Origin: Dactylis glomerata
Lineage: Eukaryota; Streptophyta; Magnoliopsida; Poales; Poaceae
Length of the DNA stretch: 64,000 nt
Reading direction: 5' to 3'
NCBI GenBank assembly: GCA_007115705.1
Contig: QXEO01001137.1
Location: 310,001 to 374,000 of the forward strand
Of this stretch, positions 52,574 through 63,571 are shown piece after piece (position 1 is the stretch's first letter; each line of letters starts with the position of its first letter). Position numbers and translations under genes: made by a program. The notes beneath the pieces are model-generated. The model was not told where the DNA came from. It saw only the letters and a program-made list of their open reading frames with translations, and did no database searches.

Positions 52574-54941
52574 AGCATCCCCAAGCTTAACTCCTGCTCG
52601 TCCTCGAGTAGGTAAGTGATAACAAAAGAATAATTTTTGAGGTGACATGCACCTACACAATCTTGATCATATATGTAAGCATTTGTGAGCTGGGATCATA
52701 AGAACTTAAAACATGGGCATGAAAGATATAATCTTGACAATAAGAACTTAGCAACCATGTTGTAAACATGCAAATGAACACAAACAAAAGATCATGAAAA
52801 TGAAATAATGAAAGTCAAACGTGTGTTCAAATCATAAGGAAAAACATACAAATGGTTTTCAGCTTGTCCTTCAAAGAGAGCAAAACATAAATGCATAGGA
52901 CACCTTCAAGTTTAAGAGGGCGACTAGATACAAATAATTTGAGAAGAAGTGAAACCAACAATATGAATCAATCAATGAACTTTGGGACAATGCATATCAC
53001 ACTAAGAATGAAAACTATGCTCTCTTAATGGTGCATAAAGGAAGAAGGTGGTGACTCAACATAAAAGTAGAAGAAAGGCCCTTCGCAGAGGGAAGCAGTG
53101 ATTGCAAGTTTTATAACCTTCAAAAATTATGGTACTTACCGGCTTTGAGCTATCATTGCCCCCATCATAAGCATCTTGAATGGTTAAAGTTAATGCGAGA
53201 ACAATTATGATGCATATGCTTGACAAATCATAAGTTGAAAACCTCGTGCCCCGTGAATACGAGTACCCAAACCTCATGCTACTTTACTCAGAGTCCCAAG
53301 CAAGGCTCTTGTCATTGTAAGTATATGCATATCATTGAGAACCGCCAATGGGGTACCTCCGTGCCCGATGACATGGAACAAGCCCACACCAAAATGACAG
53401 GACAAGCAGACAATGAACACCTCGACATCTCTTTTATTTGCCTTTTGTTTAGCTTTTTATTGTGAGATGCGTCGTCGAATGTTCACCATGGGTATGCTGC
53501 AAATTTCCACCATGAATTATGCATGGCTTAGATTGGCGGCCCGGCGTTTCCCTAACACATATACAAACTCCATGATCCCCACAAGATTCCCAATTCATTT
53601 CACACCGCGGGCATCCATAAACAAAAGATCACGATATCAACTCAAATAAGAAGTGCAATGTTGAAAGCTTGCCCATGACAGCATGGCTGGGCTAGAATCC
53701 AACTTACAACTTGCAAGCATAACAACTCAACATAAGAGACCACAATGTCAAATTTTTAAGAACAGGAAAAAGTAAAGTGTGCCTTCCGGTTCGTGAGAGC
53801 TTTACTGACCGAATTTCGCATAACACTGGTAAGAGTTTAATTTGAAGAGAAAATAAAAGCAAGTCAAATTTACTTGGAATAGCAAATTGCTAGTAGGTAT
53901 GTATGGTGGACACTTTGGAAAACTTTGGCTTTTAGGAGTTGGATGCACGAGTAGAGCTCATACTCAGTACAAGGCGAGGGCTAGCAAAAGACTGGGAGCG
54001 ACCAACTAAGAGAGCAATAATGGCCATAATCATGCAAAGCGACAAAGCGACATTAAAAGAAGCATAAGATGGCATCAAAAGTCAAAAACTAAATAATCAT
54101 GAAGGCTATTGGCGACTTTGTAAGAGTCTAACATGTGTGAGCATGCGCCAAGTCAACCCAAATAAAGCATCAAGGAGAAAACCAAAATAATGCTTCCATA
54201 CAATAAAAACAACGCATGATTTTTTCAAAGGCTCATTAAGCAATCTCAGTTATTTGAGACAAGTCATGCTACAGCAAAACCACTAAGCATACTATCAAAA
54301 AGACATCAAGCATGACATGAAAAAGCCTAAGCCGCAGTCTACACAAGCTCCTTCTTGTACCACTATTTTGCACAAAGCTTTTTCTCTTTTCCAACACCAT
54401 TTGAAATTTTTAAAGACACCTCTTTTGATGAAAACCAATAAAGATCAGAGGCAAAAATACACCTTGATGAAAAGATATGACAAGGTCTGAACGCAAATCA
54501 AGGCGAAAACGAAAACCAAAAGCAGTAGCAGAAAAAGAAGAACACCCGATGAGCGATAAGAGTGAAAACTAGAGTGTTCTTGGCAAATGAAAAGCAAGGC
54601 AACTTCTCCAAAAGAAATTTGTTGGGGTCCAACCATTTATTGCAGTAAACAAACAAACTAAACTAACTAAGAAAACTAAAACAACTGACGCTCCAAGAAA
54701 AACACATAGTGCATGAAGCAATAAAAATATAGCGTCTTGAAAGGTGACTTGATTTTTGCCGATGAAGAAGGGGTGCCTCGGGGGCATCCCCAAGCTTTGA
54801 CGCTTGTACTTCTTGGATATTTCTTGAGGTGATGCATGGGCATCCCCAAGCTTGAGATTTTGTCCATTCTTCAACTCATCTCATCATTCTCCAATCCCTA
54901 CACTTGAAAACTTCCTTCATACAAAACTAAACACAATTCTA
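52574..54941 (-). mobile_element. Polypurine tract and shared 3' block
   Basis: AAGCTTGGGGATGCT (52588-52574, minus) is the polypurine tract. The rest is colinear with 25253-27600 and contains the small ORF at 54676-54867. Compared with the two sister elements the block stops at 54941 in ACACAATTCTA, where insertions begin. Confidence 0.75.
54676..54867 (-). CDS. Small conserved ORF overlapping two polypurine-like motifs
   Basis: This 63-codon frame starts MDKISSLGMPMHHLKKYPRS and is the third copy of the frame at 27323-27529 and 41948-42157. The translation after the first residues follows the 41948 frame and not the 27323 frame. Confidence 0.28.
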   Translation of the reverse strand: MDKISSLGMPMHHLKKYPRSTSVKAWGCPRGTPSSSAKIKSPFKTLYFYCFMHYVFFLERQLF

Positions 54942-56073
54942 TTACGCTTTGTTTGGATGCGCAGAAATGATTTCTGGAATTGAATTGAGTGGGAATTCCA
55001 AATTCAAAGTGGAAAGGAAATGGCTTACAATTCAAATTCTGTTGTTTGGATGGCCTGTAATGTGCTGTTGGAATCAGGAGTGGTATCCATTTCCAATTCC
55101 TGTTTGGATGTACAAGCCATGGAATTGAATGTTTTTTTATGAGTTTGGACAATATACAGTTGTTGCGTACGTATATAAATAGTCGCATATCTAATATTAA
55201 AATGTGCATATATTTTGCACACATAATAACTTTATAATAACCAGAACTAGATGACAAGAACATATATAACACAAAAAAGTTTGATATATAGCAAATAACA
55301 CAAGTGCGTAGTTTGTCTCACACATAGCGCACATAGCAAATAGCACAAGTGCATAGTTCATAATCAATGAAGTACATAGTAGTTTATTCTCAATAGCCAC
55401 ATATCATATCAACCATGAAGGTAAGCTCGAGAGATGTGGCTTTTTGAATTTATCGGGAAGCGCCATGAATGCTTCAAACAAGCGGTCATTCACGATCAAC
55501 TTTCCATATGCTTTGAATATATACTTCCTATATGCAACCTTCTCCTCATCATCATTGAAGCATCCTAGGTCCCTCGGTGCCCTTTGCGTGCTAACATAGG
55601 CTAGAGCAAGACATGACATCTCAAAAAACTTCTTTGTCAACAATATTTATTTCCTTTTTCTTCTTTTGTTCTCTTCCATAATGCAAGATACCAAGTCTAG
55701 TTGCGACATCGTGAAGCTACAATTTATGGATCATACATAAACCATTGATATCATACTCTATGCAAACATTAAACAATTAAATAATATAAAAGGACAAATA
55801 TATGTACATTTTAATATTAGATATGCGACTATCTAATCACAACAAACTAGAAGTAGGGACTACAAGTTTGTACCTTCACTTGGCTCTATCTGTCCACCTT
55901 TTTCTTGATAATCTGCAGATCAAAAAAAGGAACTTATGTCATATCTATCAACTACTGAAGTAGTTCACAACTACAGCAAAAACAAATGAAATCAAACGCG
56001 CAAGTGGCTATCAACAAGTGAGACAATAGTTTAAAGTAGTGGGACACATCTGCGAAAATACCTAGGAGAACCT

Positions 56074-56985
56074 GCTCACGCCCCCACCCCAAATCTCACC
56101 CTCCATCCAACATCTGTGTCCGTCCGTTATTAGTATCTCCTGACACATTTAATGCGTTATTCTTTATTTTGAGATTGTATTCTAGATATATCACCATTTA
56201 CTGCAAAAAAATAGGTTGACGTCGGTCAGTAGCCGCAGGCCCGCGCATTTATCGCACTGACACCAACGAGGGCTCGCACGGACCTGCCCAGCTCCATGCA
56301 CTGTTCATCTTCTCTATCCGCAAATCTCCCTCCTTCCCAAGTCTCAATCTTTCCTCGTTCATGTAATAGGATCAACCTCGCATCATGTTCTTGTTTCCCA
56401 CTCATTTCAATAATCATGTCTCAAATCCCAATCCATGTAGGCTCATCTGCATCAGCTATCACGTCCGCTCATGTGGCTCAAGAAGACGTTGGTGATGTAA
56501 AGCTAGCTCTGAAACTAGTGGTACTAGGATTTTGCCTTCTATCCAGAACAGTTTAGCGGCGATGCTACAGAAAAAAACTGACATGCATCATCTTCACATG
56601 CTTTGTTTTGTATCCTCTTGATATCTTGAAATTTAGCTTGGGATTTATCACATATGTTTCATGCTACTCAGTGGGAAATTGTGATTTAAAAAGTCAAAAT
56701 GGTTGCCTCTGCGAGACGAGAGGTTGAAGAAGATGCTACAGTTTCACAGCGTTCCCCTCGAATTAATTAACCAGAGAAGATGCATTTAATTACATCACTT
56801 GCAGCCACAGCGGTGTTCCTGTCCTGGGATGTTCCACTGACGCCACACACGGCATATTAAATGCGTATTAGAGATGGTGTGTGGCGTATTCGCATTTCCT
56901 CCCGATTTCAATGCAATTTATCGCCTCCTTGTCCACCGAGCGAAACGAGAGTAACGGACGGTAGGATTTCAGGCGGGGGCGTGGG
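56074..56985. repeat. Inverted-repeat-bounded segment, possibly a small nested DNA transposon
   Basis: GC(T/C)CACGCCCCC begins at 56074 and is repeated in inverted orientation ending at 56985; the similarity continues for about 30 bases with mismatches (AAATC, TCC). No target duplication was found and there is no coding capacity. Confidence 0.35.
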
Positions 56986-57248
56986 CGAGTGCCAAAAGTC
57001 CGGGTTAGACACATCTGGCTCTACTATCTAGTATCATGTTCATTAGTGCTCTCAAGGTTGGACTGGACGCATCGAACCAGAAATATGCTCCCTGTAATTC
57101 TTTTGCTGCTTGGTACGGAAGAGGATGACTTAGTTGGGTGGATCTTGCTGTGCGATGGTAGTGCTAATTCGGTCCGGTGACTTCACTAATGCCACGATAT
57201 GGAGCGCCGACAGGGAGTCCAGGGGATCAGGACCGGCCATCACCCACC

Positions 57249-57332
57249 GCCAGACCGTCCGCCCCGCTGCCAGACCATACGCCACCCGCCGCCAGACCGT
57301 ACGCCCAGCCGCCAGACCGTCCGTCACCTGCC
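57249..57332. repeat. Short tandem repeat with GCCAGACC core
   Basis: Four units start GCCAGACC at 57249, 57269, 57291 and 57311 (periods 20-22 bases). They cause the Pro/Arg-rich frames seen on both strands, which I do not regard as genes. Confidence 0.75.
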
Positions 57333-57663
57333 GCCGCTCCACCGACTGCCCGTCTATGCATGAACGAGGGAGGATGCTGGTTGCCTGGAGAAGACGAGAA
57401 AGGAGGGAGGAGGGAGGAAGGAGAGGGAGAACTGGCGGCGAAGCATCACCTCTTTCGGTCGCCACCTGCGGAGTTGTACGGGAGGGAGGCGAAGGTCAGC
57501 AGGACGAAGGGTTGGGCTTCGTTTCCTCGCGATTTCGGAGCGTCGGGGGTCAGAAACGAGCCACACCGTGGCTGGAATTCGGGAAGGTCTGACGGAATTC
57601 GGGCCAAATTCTGAGCCCAAATTCCACGCCACTCCAAACACTGGAATTCAGGTCCGAATTCTA

Positions 57664-59250
57664 TCTTATATATTTACTAATTGAAGGCACCGTAGGAGGC
57701 TCCACGTTAATTTAGATTTTAGCGCACGTCATCCATCAGATAAACCTGTGATCGATCTTTAACCGTAGGATAACAAGAGTCCTGGTCTCACGTGCGTACG
57801 TAACTCCTTGATCGCCCTCCTTCTCTCTCCTAAGAAAAGACCAAACAATATCTCTAATCGTTGCCTCCTCCACATTTGGTAGCGGTGAGTTTGATTCTGC
57901 AGCCGCCGCGGCTAGCTACTCCGATTATTCTATCCGTGTTACACACTCGAATCGATCTGAAATTGGTACAATCCAGTCTAAGGTTCCATATTCTGACCAA
58001 GCACCAATCTAGCGTCAATGTGTGGTCCAGCAGATGAATTATTCGTTGATAGTTCATGCAGTAGAGGAGGATGTGTAACAATGGCTATTTGAAGCAGATT
58101 GGATGGCTGCTCCGTCACTAACGCTGGTAAGCGGATGACCTGATGCCGGCTAGGGTGCAGCTGTTCACCTCATCGACGCCGTTTGAGTTTGTCGTTGGTG
58201 ACTCCTACGCCTAAACAAAATCATTCATGTTAGCTCCGTAATTTATCTTGAGTACCCGGGACATGGATTTTGAGGTTATGTTGCGTTGTTGACAATGGAG
58301 GAGAGATGAAATAGCTAGAAGTAAACATGGAAGAGGAGAAGTCTCCATCGGAATTTGCATATCATGTGTCTTACTTTGATCCGCCAAAGCTAGACCGACA
58401 AGCACAAGGAAAGCGCTATCAACGGCTGCCGCGAATTGTTCTACGATATTGCAACGTCGACCGGCAGCCATTCAGAGCTCCATGTCCATGCCATTAATTT
58501 CAGGTACTGGTCTGCTTGCATATAGTTTTTTATTCAATCAGGCCTTTGGAAAAAAACTACTCGGTGGACAATGATGATTTCATCAAGTTGATGCGTATTG
58601 CATAGCAAGCCCTCACACGTTTTTAATAGATTGTAATTTTTGTAATCTTTTGTTAGAAATAATAGTCTATTGTTACTATTTGTCTCTAAAATTTATTTAC
58701 GTTCAGAAACAACACACAATTGCATACTTTTGTTTTCCTGCAGAATGTATGTATACATTTAATACACTTTGAAAAGTTCACAAAGGAAGGAACTTCTTTG
58801 GAATTAAATAATACATTTAACATTATGGTTTCGGCAAGAGCTTTAGTCACATGCAAAGAAAATATGTTAATTTCTCTGGAATAACCAAAAATAGCTATCA
58901 TTTTTTAAAAAGAAACATATAATGTATTCTTAATGCATGTTTACAAGAACAGATTTTCATATTTATTTTCCATTAAACAAATGTATTTAAAAAATCAAAG
59001 ATTATTAGACCGCTCATCTAAGTTATCAATCACACTTATCTGAGGGCTCATCTAATTTCTCAACTGCTTATTACATCTATCAACAAGTAAGAGAAAGTGC
59101 ATTACATATGTACTAAATCTTCATGTTGAACCCACTATGCAGTTATTCATATGTTTACTTAATTAGGACTTTAGTATTCAACTTAATTTCAACTCCAAGA
59201 AATATACACCAAAGTAGCTAGCCCACGCAGTCGCGTGGGTTGATGACTAG
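57664..59250 (+). mobile_element. Non-autonomous Helitron
   Basis: The left end TCTTATATATTTACTAATTG follows an A. The right end has a perfect 7-base hairpin CCCACGC-N4-GCGTGGG (59222-59239), seven bases and CTAG (59247-59250), followed by T. Both ends fit Helitron rules. There is no Rep/helicase. It is the same family as the short copy at 349-798. Confidence 0.85.
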
Positions 59251-59892
59251 TTCAGAATAATTTACCATCATGTTGTCGAGTAGCTTTGTTGCGGCGCCCA
59301 AGGTAAGGGACATAAAAGTGCCTCCAGCAGCTGAATCAAGTAGGTTCCTTGAAGAAAAATTCAGTCCTGCATAAAAAGTTTGGATAATCATCCAAGTAGT
59401 CAGTCCATGAGTGGGGCAATTCTTTATCAGAGATTTCATTCTTTCCCAAGCTTGAGCAACATGTTCATTATCAAACTGAGTAAACTTCATAATATTGCTA
59501 CGCAAAGATATAATCTTAGCAGGAGGATAGTATCTACCAATAAAAGCATCCTTACACTTAGCCCATGAATCAATACTATTCTTAGTCAAAGACAGCAACC
59601 AATCTTTAGCTTTTCCTCTCAAAGAAAAAGGAAACAACTTGAGCTTAATAATATCACTATCAACATCCTTATATTTCTGCATCTCACATAGCTCAACAAA
59701 ATTGTTGAGATGAGCTGCAGCATGTTCAGTACTAGCACCAGAAAATTGCTCTTTCATAACAAGGTTCAATAAAGCAGGCTTAATCTCCTAAAAGTTTGCA
59801 GCAGTAGCAGGTGGTGCAATAGGAGTGCAGATAAAATCACTATTTTTTGTGCTAGTAAAGTCACACAACTTGGTGTTTTCAGGATTGGCCAT
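59251..59892 (-). pseudogene. gag N-terminal part of an Athila-type element
   Basis: The start is the ATG at 59892 (MANPENTKLCDFTSTKN). A TAG stop lies at 59788-59790. The frame then continues with the gag core: LKLFPFSLRGKAKDWLLSLT and WAKCKDAFIGRYYPPAKI, then a helical segment with FDNEHVAQAWERMKSLIKNC. It is cut at 59251 by the Helitron. No further gag or any pol is found on the other side, where the shared 3' block follows, so the element was already deleted before the insertions. Confidence 0.82.
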
Positions 59893-60057
59893 TTCAGCAA
59901 AACGAAAGTAAACAAGTAAAAACAACTACCAAGGATTCTAATTTTTTTGGGTTTTTGATATAAAATGATGCAGGTAAAATAAATAAAGTACAGCAAAACA
60001 ATAACAAAGTAAAGGATGTGCGTGCGAAAACTCCCCTCGCAGAAGTCTTCTACTTCC

Positions 60058-60075
60058 TCCCCGGCAACAGCGCTA
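60058..60075 (-). other. Primer binding site, tRNA-Asp type, two changes
   Basis: TCCCCGGCAACAGCGCTA on the plus strand differs at two positions from the tRNA-Asp 3' end; both fit C-to-T or G-to-A decay. It lies 10 bases from the LTR end. Confidence 0.8.
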
Positions 60076-60085
60076 GAAAAGAGGC

Positions 60086-61741
60086 TGCTGACGTGTAGCA
60101 GACGGTCCTTGTGTGTGGTGAATAACCAGCCCGTTGGGAACCCCAAGAGGAAGGTGTGATGAGTATAGCAGCTAGTTTTCCCTCAGTTAAGAAACCAAGG
60201 TTTATCGTTCTTGGAGAGGAGAGATAAATGACTGAAGGTGATGCTTGCTAGCTTGCGACAGCTCCGGACAATTTATATATGGCGCCTCGTCCAAGCTTTG
60301 CTTGCTGGCTGCAACGCGGAACCTGCACACAACACAACCAAGTACTTCGTTCCCAACTTGCGATGCGGTTGTCAATCTCACCGGTTTGCTTGAAACAAAG
60401 GTTATGAGCGTATCGAGTAGAAAACAATAGAATATGCGAGTAAAGTAAACAGTGCGAGTAAAGTAAACAGGTGATACCAATATGATGGAAATAGGACCGG
60501 GATCCACAGTTCACTAGTGGTGTCTCTCCATAAGATAAATAACACATACTGGGTAAATAAATTACAGTTGGGCAATTGATAGAATAAAGATAAACGTGAT
60601 ATGTCAAGAAGATCACTATGAGATTTACTCTGGGCATTACAACAAAATACATAGACCGCCATCCAACTGCATCTATGACTAATAATCCACTTGTGGCGAA
60701 TCAATCCGAGAACTCCACAAGTATTAAGTTGCGAACAACAGATAATTGCATTAAGCAAAGTGTGTAATGTAAACAAAGCATATGCCCTTGAGCATATGAA
60801 TGTTGTTTTCTCCCTAGTAGCAACAGCACATCTACAACCTTAGAGGTTTCTGTCACTCCCCCAGGTTAAATAGAGGCATGAACCCACTATCGAGCATAAA
60901 TACCCCCTCTTGGAGTCACTAGCAACTACTCGGCCAAGATAGCTACTAACAACGGAGAGCATGCAAGATCATAAACAACATAGAGATAACAAAAGATAAT
61001 ATTTAGTACAGCAACTCAATCATAAACACCAATATTCATCGGATCCCAACAAACCAAACATGTAGAATTACATAACGATGATCTCAATCATGTAGGGCAG
61101 CTCATGAGATCTAAACATGAAGCACATAGTGGAGGAGACAACCATCTAGCTACTGCTATGGACCCATAGTCCAAGGTAGACTACTCACTCATCACTCCGG
61201 AGGCAAGCATGGCGATGAAGAAGACCTCCGGTGGCGATTCCCCTCTCCGGCAGGGTGCCAGGAAGAGCTTCTAGACCCTCCCGATCTTCGGGTCGACGAC
61301 GGCGGCGGATCGCGATGTGTTTTGGAAAAGTGATCGGGTACTTAGGTTTTTTCCGTCGGGGGGTCTTTATAGGCAAAGGGGCGATGTCAGAGGAGGGGCC
61401 AGGCCCCCTCACCCTATGGCGGCGCGGCCAGGCCCCTGGCCGCGCCAGCCTGGCGTGTGGGGCCCTGGTGGCCCCCCTCCTACTCTTGTTCGGATCTCTG
61501 GAAGCTTCCGGGTAAAATAAGACTTCAGGAACTTGTTTCGTCCAATTCCGAGAATATTTCCTGTGTATCACTCTGAAACACAAAAATAGCAGAAAACATG
61601 GAATTGGCACTGTGGCAACTCGTTAATAGGTTAGTTCCAGAAAATGCATAAAAGTGCCACTAAGTATAACGAAACAATAGGCAAATGGTGTAAAAACAAG
61701 CAAGGAGCATCAAAAATTATAGATACGTTGGAGACATATCA
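60086..61741 (-). repeat. 5' LTR
   Basis: It has the same length and ends as the 3' LTR at 50918-52573. The start reads TGATATGTCTCC here, one base changed. The 12-base inverted repeat is preserved at 61421-61446, with CTATAAAG just downstream on the minus strand. Confidence 0.9.
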
Positions 61742-62756
61742 CGCCGCAGCGGTTGCTTGACCGGCTTGGCATCTGGCCGGACATGAAGTGAGTGCTCAGC
61801 CAGCTCCCTCGGCACACCTGGCATGTCTTTTGGAGACCATGCAAAGATGTCCCGATTCTCACGGAGGAAGCTGGTGAGCTCGCTTTCCCATTTGGCAGAG
61901 AGGCCGGTGCCGATGATGACAAACTTGGTCGGGTCACTCTCATCCAACAGGATCTTCTCGGTTTCATTGGCCGACTGGAACTGCTCCACTGGTGACTGGC
62001 AAACCGGCACATCCTGCTGGGTCAGCGCCACACGGTGGAGGAGTTGTCGCTTCTCCTCGGCGATGACCAACGTTTCTGCCAGCTGCGAGCTGGCCTTGGC
62101 GCACTCTAGCGACTTCTTGAAGCATCCCGAGACCATGATCACGCCTCTGGGACCTAGGAGATTCATCTTGAGGTATGCGTAGTGCGGCACCGCCATGAAT
62201 TTTGCCAGGGCCAGACGGCCAAGCAGGGCATGGTAGAGACTGCTGATGTCCACCACCTCAAACCAGATGGGCTCGCGGTGGCTATTGCCTTTCTCCTCGA
62301 AGAGAACCTCCAGCTACACCCTACCCATAGGGGTGCACGAATGCCCTGGCACGATGCCATGGAAGGTGAGCCGGCTCGGCTTCAGCTGAGCAAGCGGGAT
62401 GCCAAGCTTCTCCATTGAGCTCCGATACAGGAGGTTGATGCTGCTGCCACCATCGATGAGCACGCGGGAGAAACGGCAGGTGTGTGTATCAAAGCGCACG
62501 ATGGGATCCAGGACCAGAGCATACTCTCCAGGGCTGGGCATCAGTGGCGTATGGTCCTCGTGCCCCCAAGTGATAGCCGCCTCGGACCAGTGCATGTACT
62601 GGGGCTCTGCTGGCATGACGGCGTTCACCTCCACCTCGTACCAAAGGTCGTTCCTTTTGTCTTTCTCCAGAGTGACGAAGATGTGGTACTGCTCAACGAC
62701 TGCCGGGAAGTCGTCGTCGCCCTGGTTCGGCTTCTCAGCGACCGGCTCGCGCTAGT
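61742..62756 (-). pseudogene. Protease and RT N-terminal region of the Tat-type element
   Basis: The protease has HTCRFSRVLIDGGSSINLLY, with the active site D-G-G-S at about 62450. It continues with KLGIPLAQLKPSRLTFHGIV and, after a stop near 62314, FEVVDISSLYHALLGRLALA. Next come a linker with FVIIGTGLSAKWESELTSFL and the RT approach FAWSPKDMPGVPRELAEHSL. The frame reaches VRPDAKPVKQPLRR at 61747 and continues at 50917 beyond the Athila-type insertion. The D-G-G variant of the retropepsin motif is usual in this lineage as far as I recall. Confidence 0.8.
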
Positions 62757-63571
62757 GATCCTCCTGATATCTAGCCGGTTGCGATTGCGGAGCGCCAGGG
62801 AGTTGCTGAGCGCGTTGCTCTAGCTCCTTGATGAAGCTGCACTGATGCGTGGAGTGGGTCGCTTCCCTACCGGGGTTGCTGTGGAATTTGCACGGCTGGC
62901 CGAGCACTGCATCAAGGGTGTACTTGCCCTCCTTGCGCCCTTGTCTGTTGCCGGCAGCCCTTGATCCTCCTTGGTCAGCCGCCACTCGCTTCGAGCTAGC
63001 AGAGCCCTTGGTGAGCGCCTTCATGTGGTCAAGCCACAGGTGGACATGTAGAGCCGGCTGGCGAGCCTAAGATTTAGGCTCAGCAGCTGGAGCCGGGACT
63101 TGGCATGGCCGGCTGTCTCCGCCTGCCTGCTGGGAATGGCGGCCTCAGCCGTTGCAGCTTGGAGCACGACCGCCCCGGCCGCGCCCCTCCAAGCCTTGGA
63201 TTGACGATGGAGGCCACTGGATCTGGATCTGGCTTGGACCCGTGGCAGAGACTCAACGGCTGCACCGCAGGCCATGAGCTAGCTCGGCCGGCGTGACTTC
63301 ATGTGCGTTGTAGAACTCGCGGAGAGTGGTGCTCATGTGGCGTCGGGTGTCTTCATCCTCGGCCACCTTGCTGAGGAGGACGAGGTGCATCCGTTCCAAG
63401 GCCTCGATGACCTGGACGGGGTCGACGATATGGTCGAGCGGTGTGCGTAGGTCCACGACAGCGACGTCCGAGGTGTCCTACTTTGGGAGTGGAGCGTTCT
63501 GCTCCTATGGAAGAAGGCGTTCGAGCGGCGGATGCGCGGGGCGCGGTGAGTCGCCGCCCTCTTCATCGCGG
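62757..63571 (-). pseudogene. Tat-type gag with the core deleted
   Basis: The N-terminal helical domain is at 63456-63253 (MDLRTPLDHIVDPVQVIEAL), homologous to 10020-9845. The C-terminal zinc-binding part is at 63024-62752 (CKFHSNPGREATHSTHQCSF). The gag core present in the copy at 8960-9040 is missing between them, so about 1 kb has been lost. The right side is cut by the LTR at 63572. Confidence 0.7.

Larger units (their letters stand above)
54942..57656. mobile_element. DNA transposon-like insertion with AATTCTA flanks
   Basis: AATTCTA flanks both sides (54935-54941 and 57657-57663), a possible target duplication. The ends share only GTTTGGA in inverted orientation, so the inverted repeats are weak. 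A short minus-strand frame (55404-55643, FFEMSCLALAYVSTQRAP) looks like the end of a transposon-associated ORF but I cannot name it. Interior features are listed separately. The superfamily is uncertain (hAT or Harbinger possible). Confidence 0.4.
50918..61741 (-). mobile_element. Athila-type element inserted in the Tat-type RT, with nested insertions
   Basis: The two LTRs are both 1,656 bases (50918-52573 and 60086-61741). The flanks TGCCG (50913-50917) and CGCCG (61742-61746) match in four of five bases as target duplication. The host RT reading resumes across them. Internally only a gag N-terminal part and the shared 3' block remain; a DNA transposon and a Helitron lie at their junction. 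Confidence 0.88.
39802..63571 (-). mobile_element. Tat-lineage Ty3/gypsy element, split by three Athila-type insertions
   Basis: Minus-strand order: gag (63571-62757), protease and RT start (62756-61742), insertion, RT, RNase H and archaeal-type RNase H (50917-48722), integrase (48779-47677), 3' non-coding region, antisense B3-like ORF (45607-46239), insertion, 3' LTR remnant (40121-39802). The two RNase H domains and antisense ORF are marks of the Tat lineage. The 5' LTR lies beyond the insertion at 63572. Confidence 0.8.

Noticed and set aside
57134..57641. Pro/Arg-rich frames on both strands
   Set aside because: They arise from the GCCAGACC tandem repeat in a DNA transposon-like insert; no conserved domain or start context.
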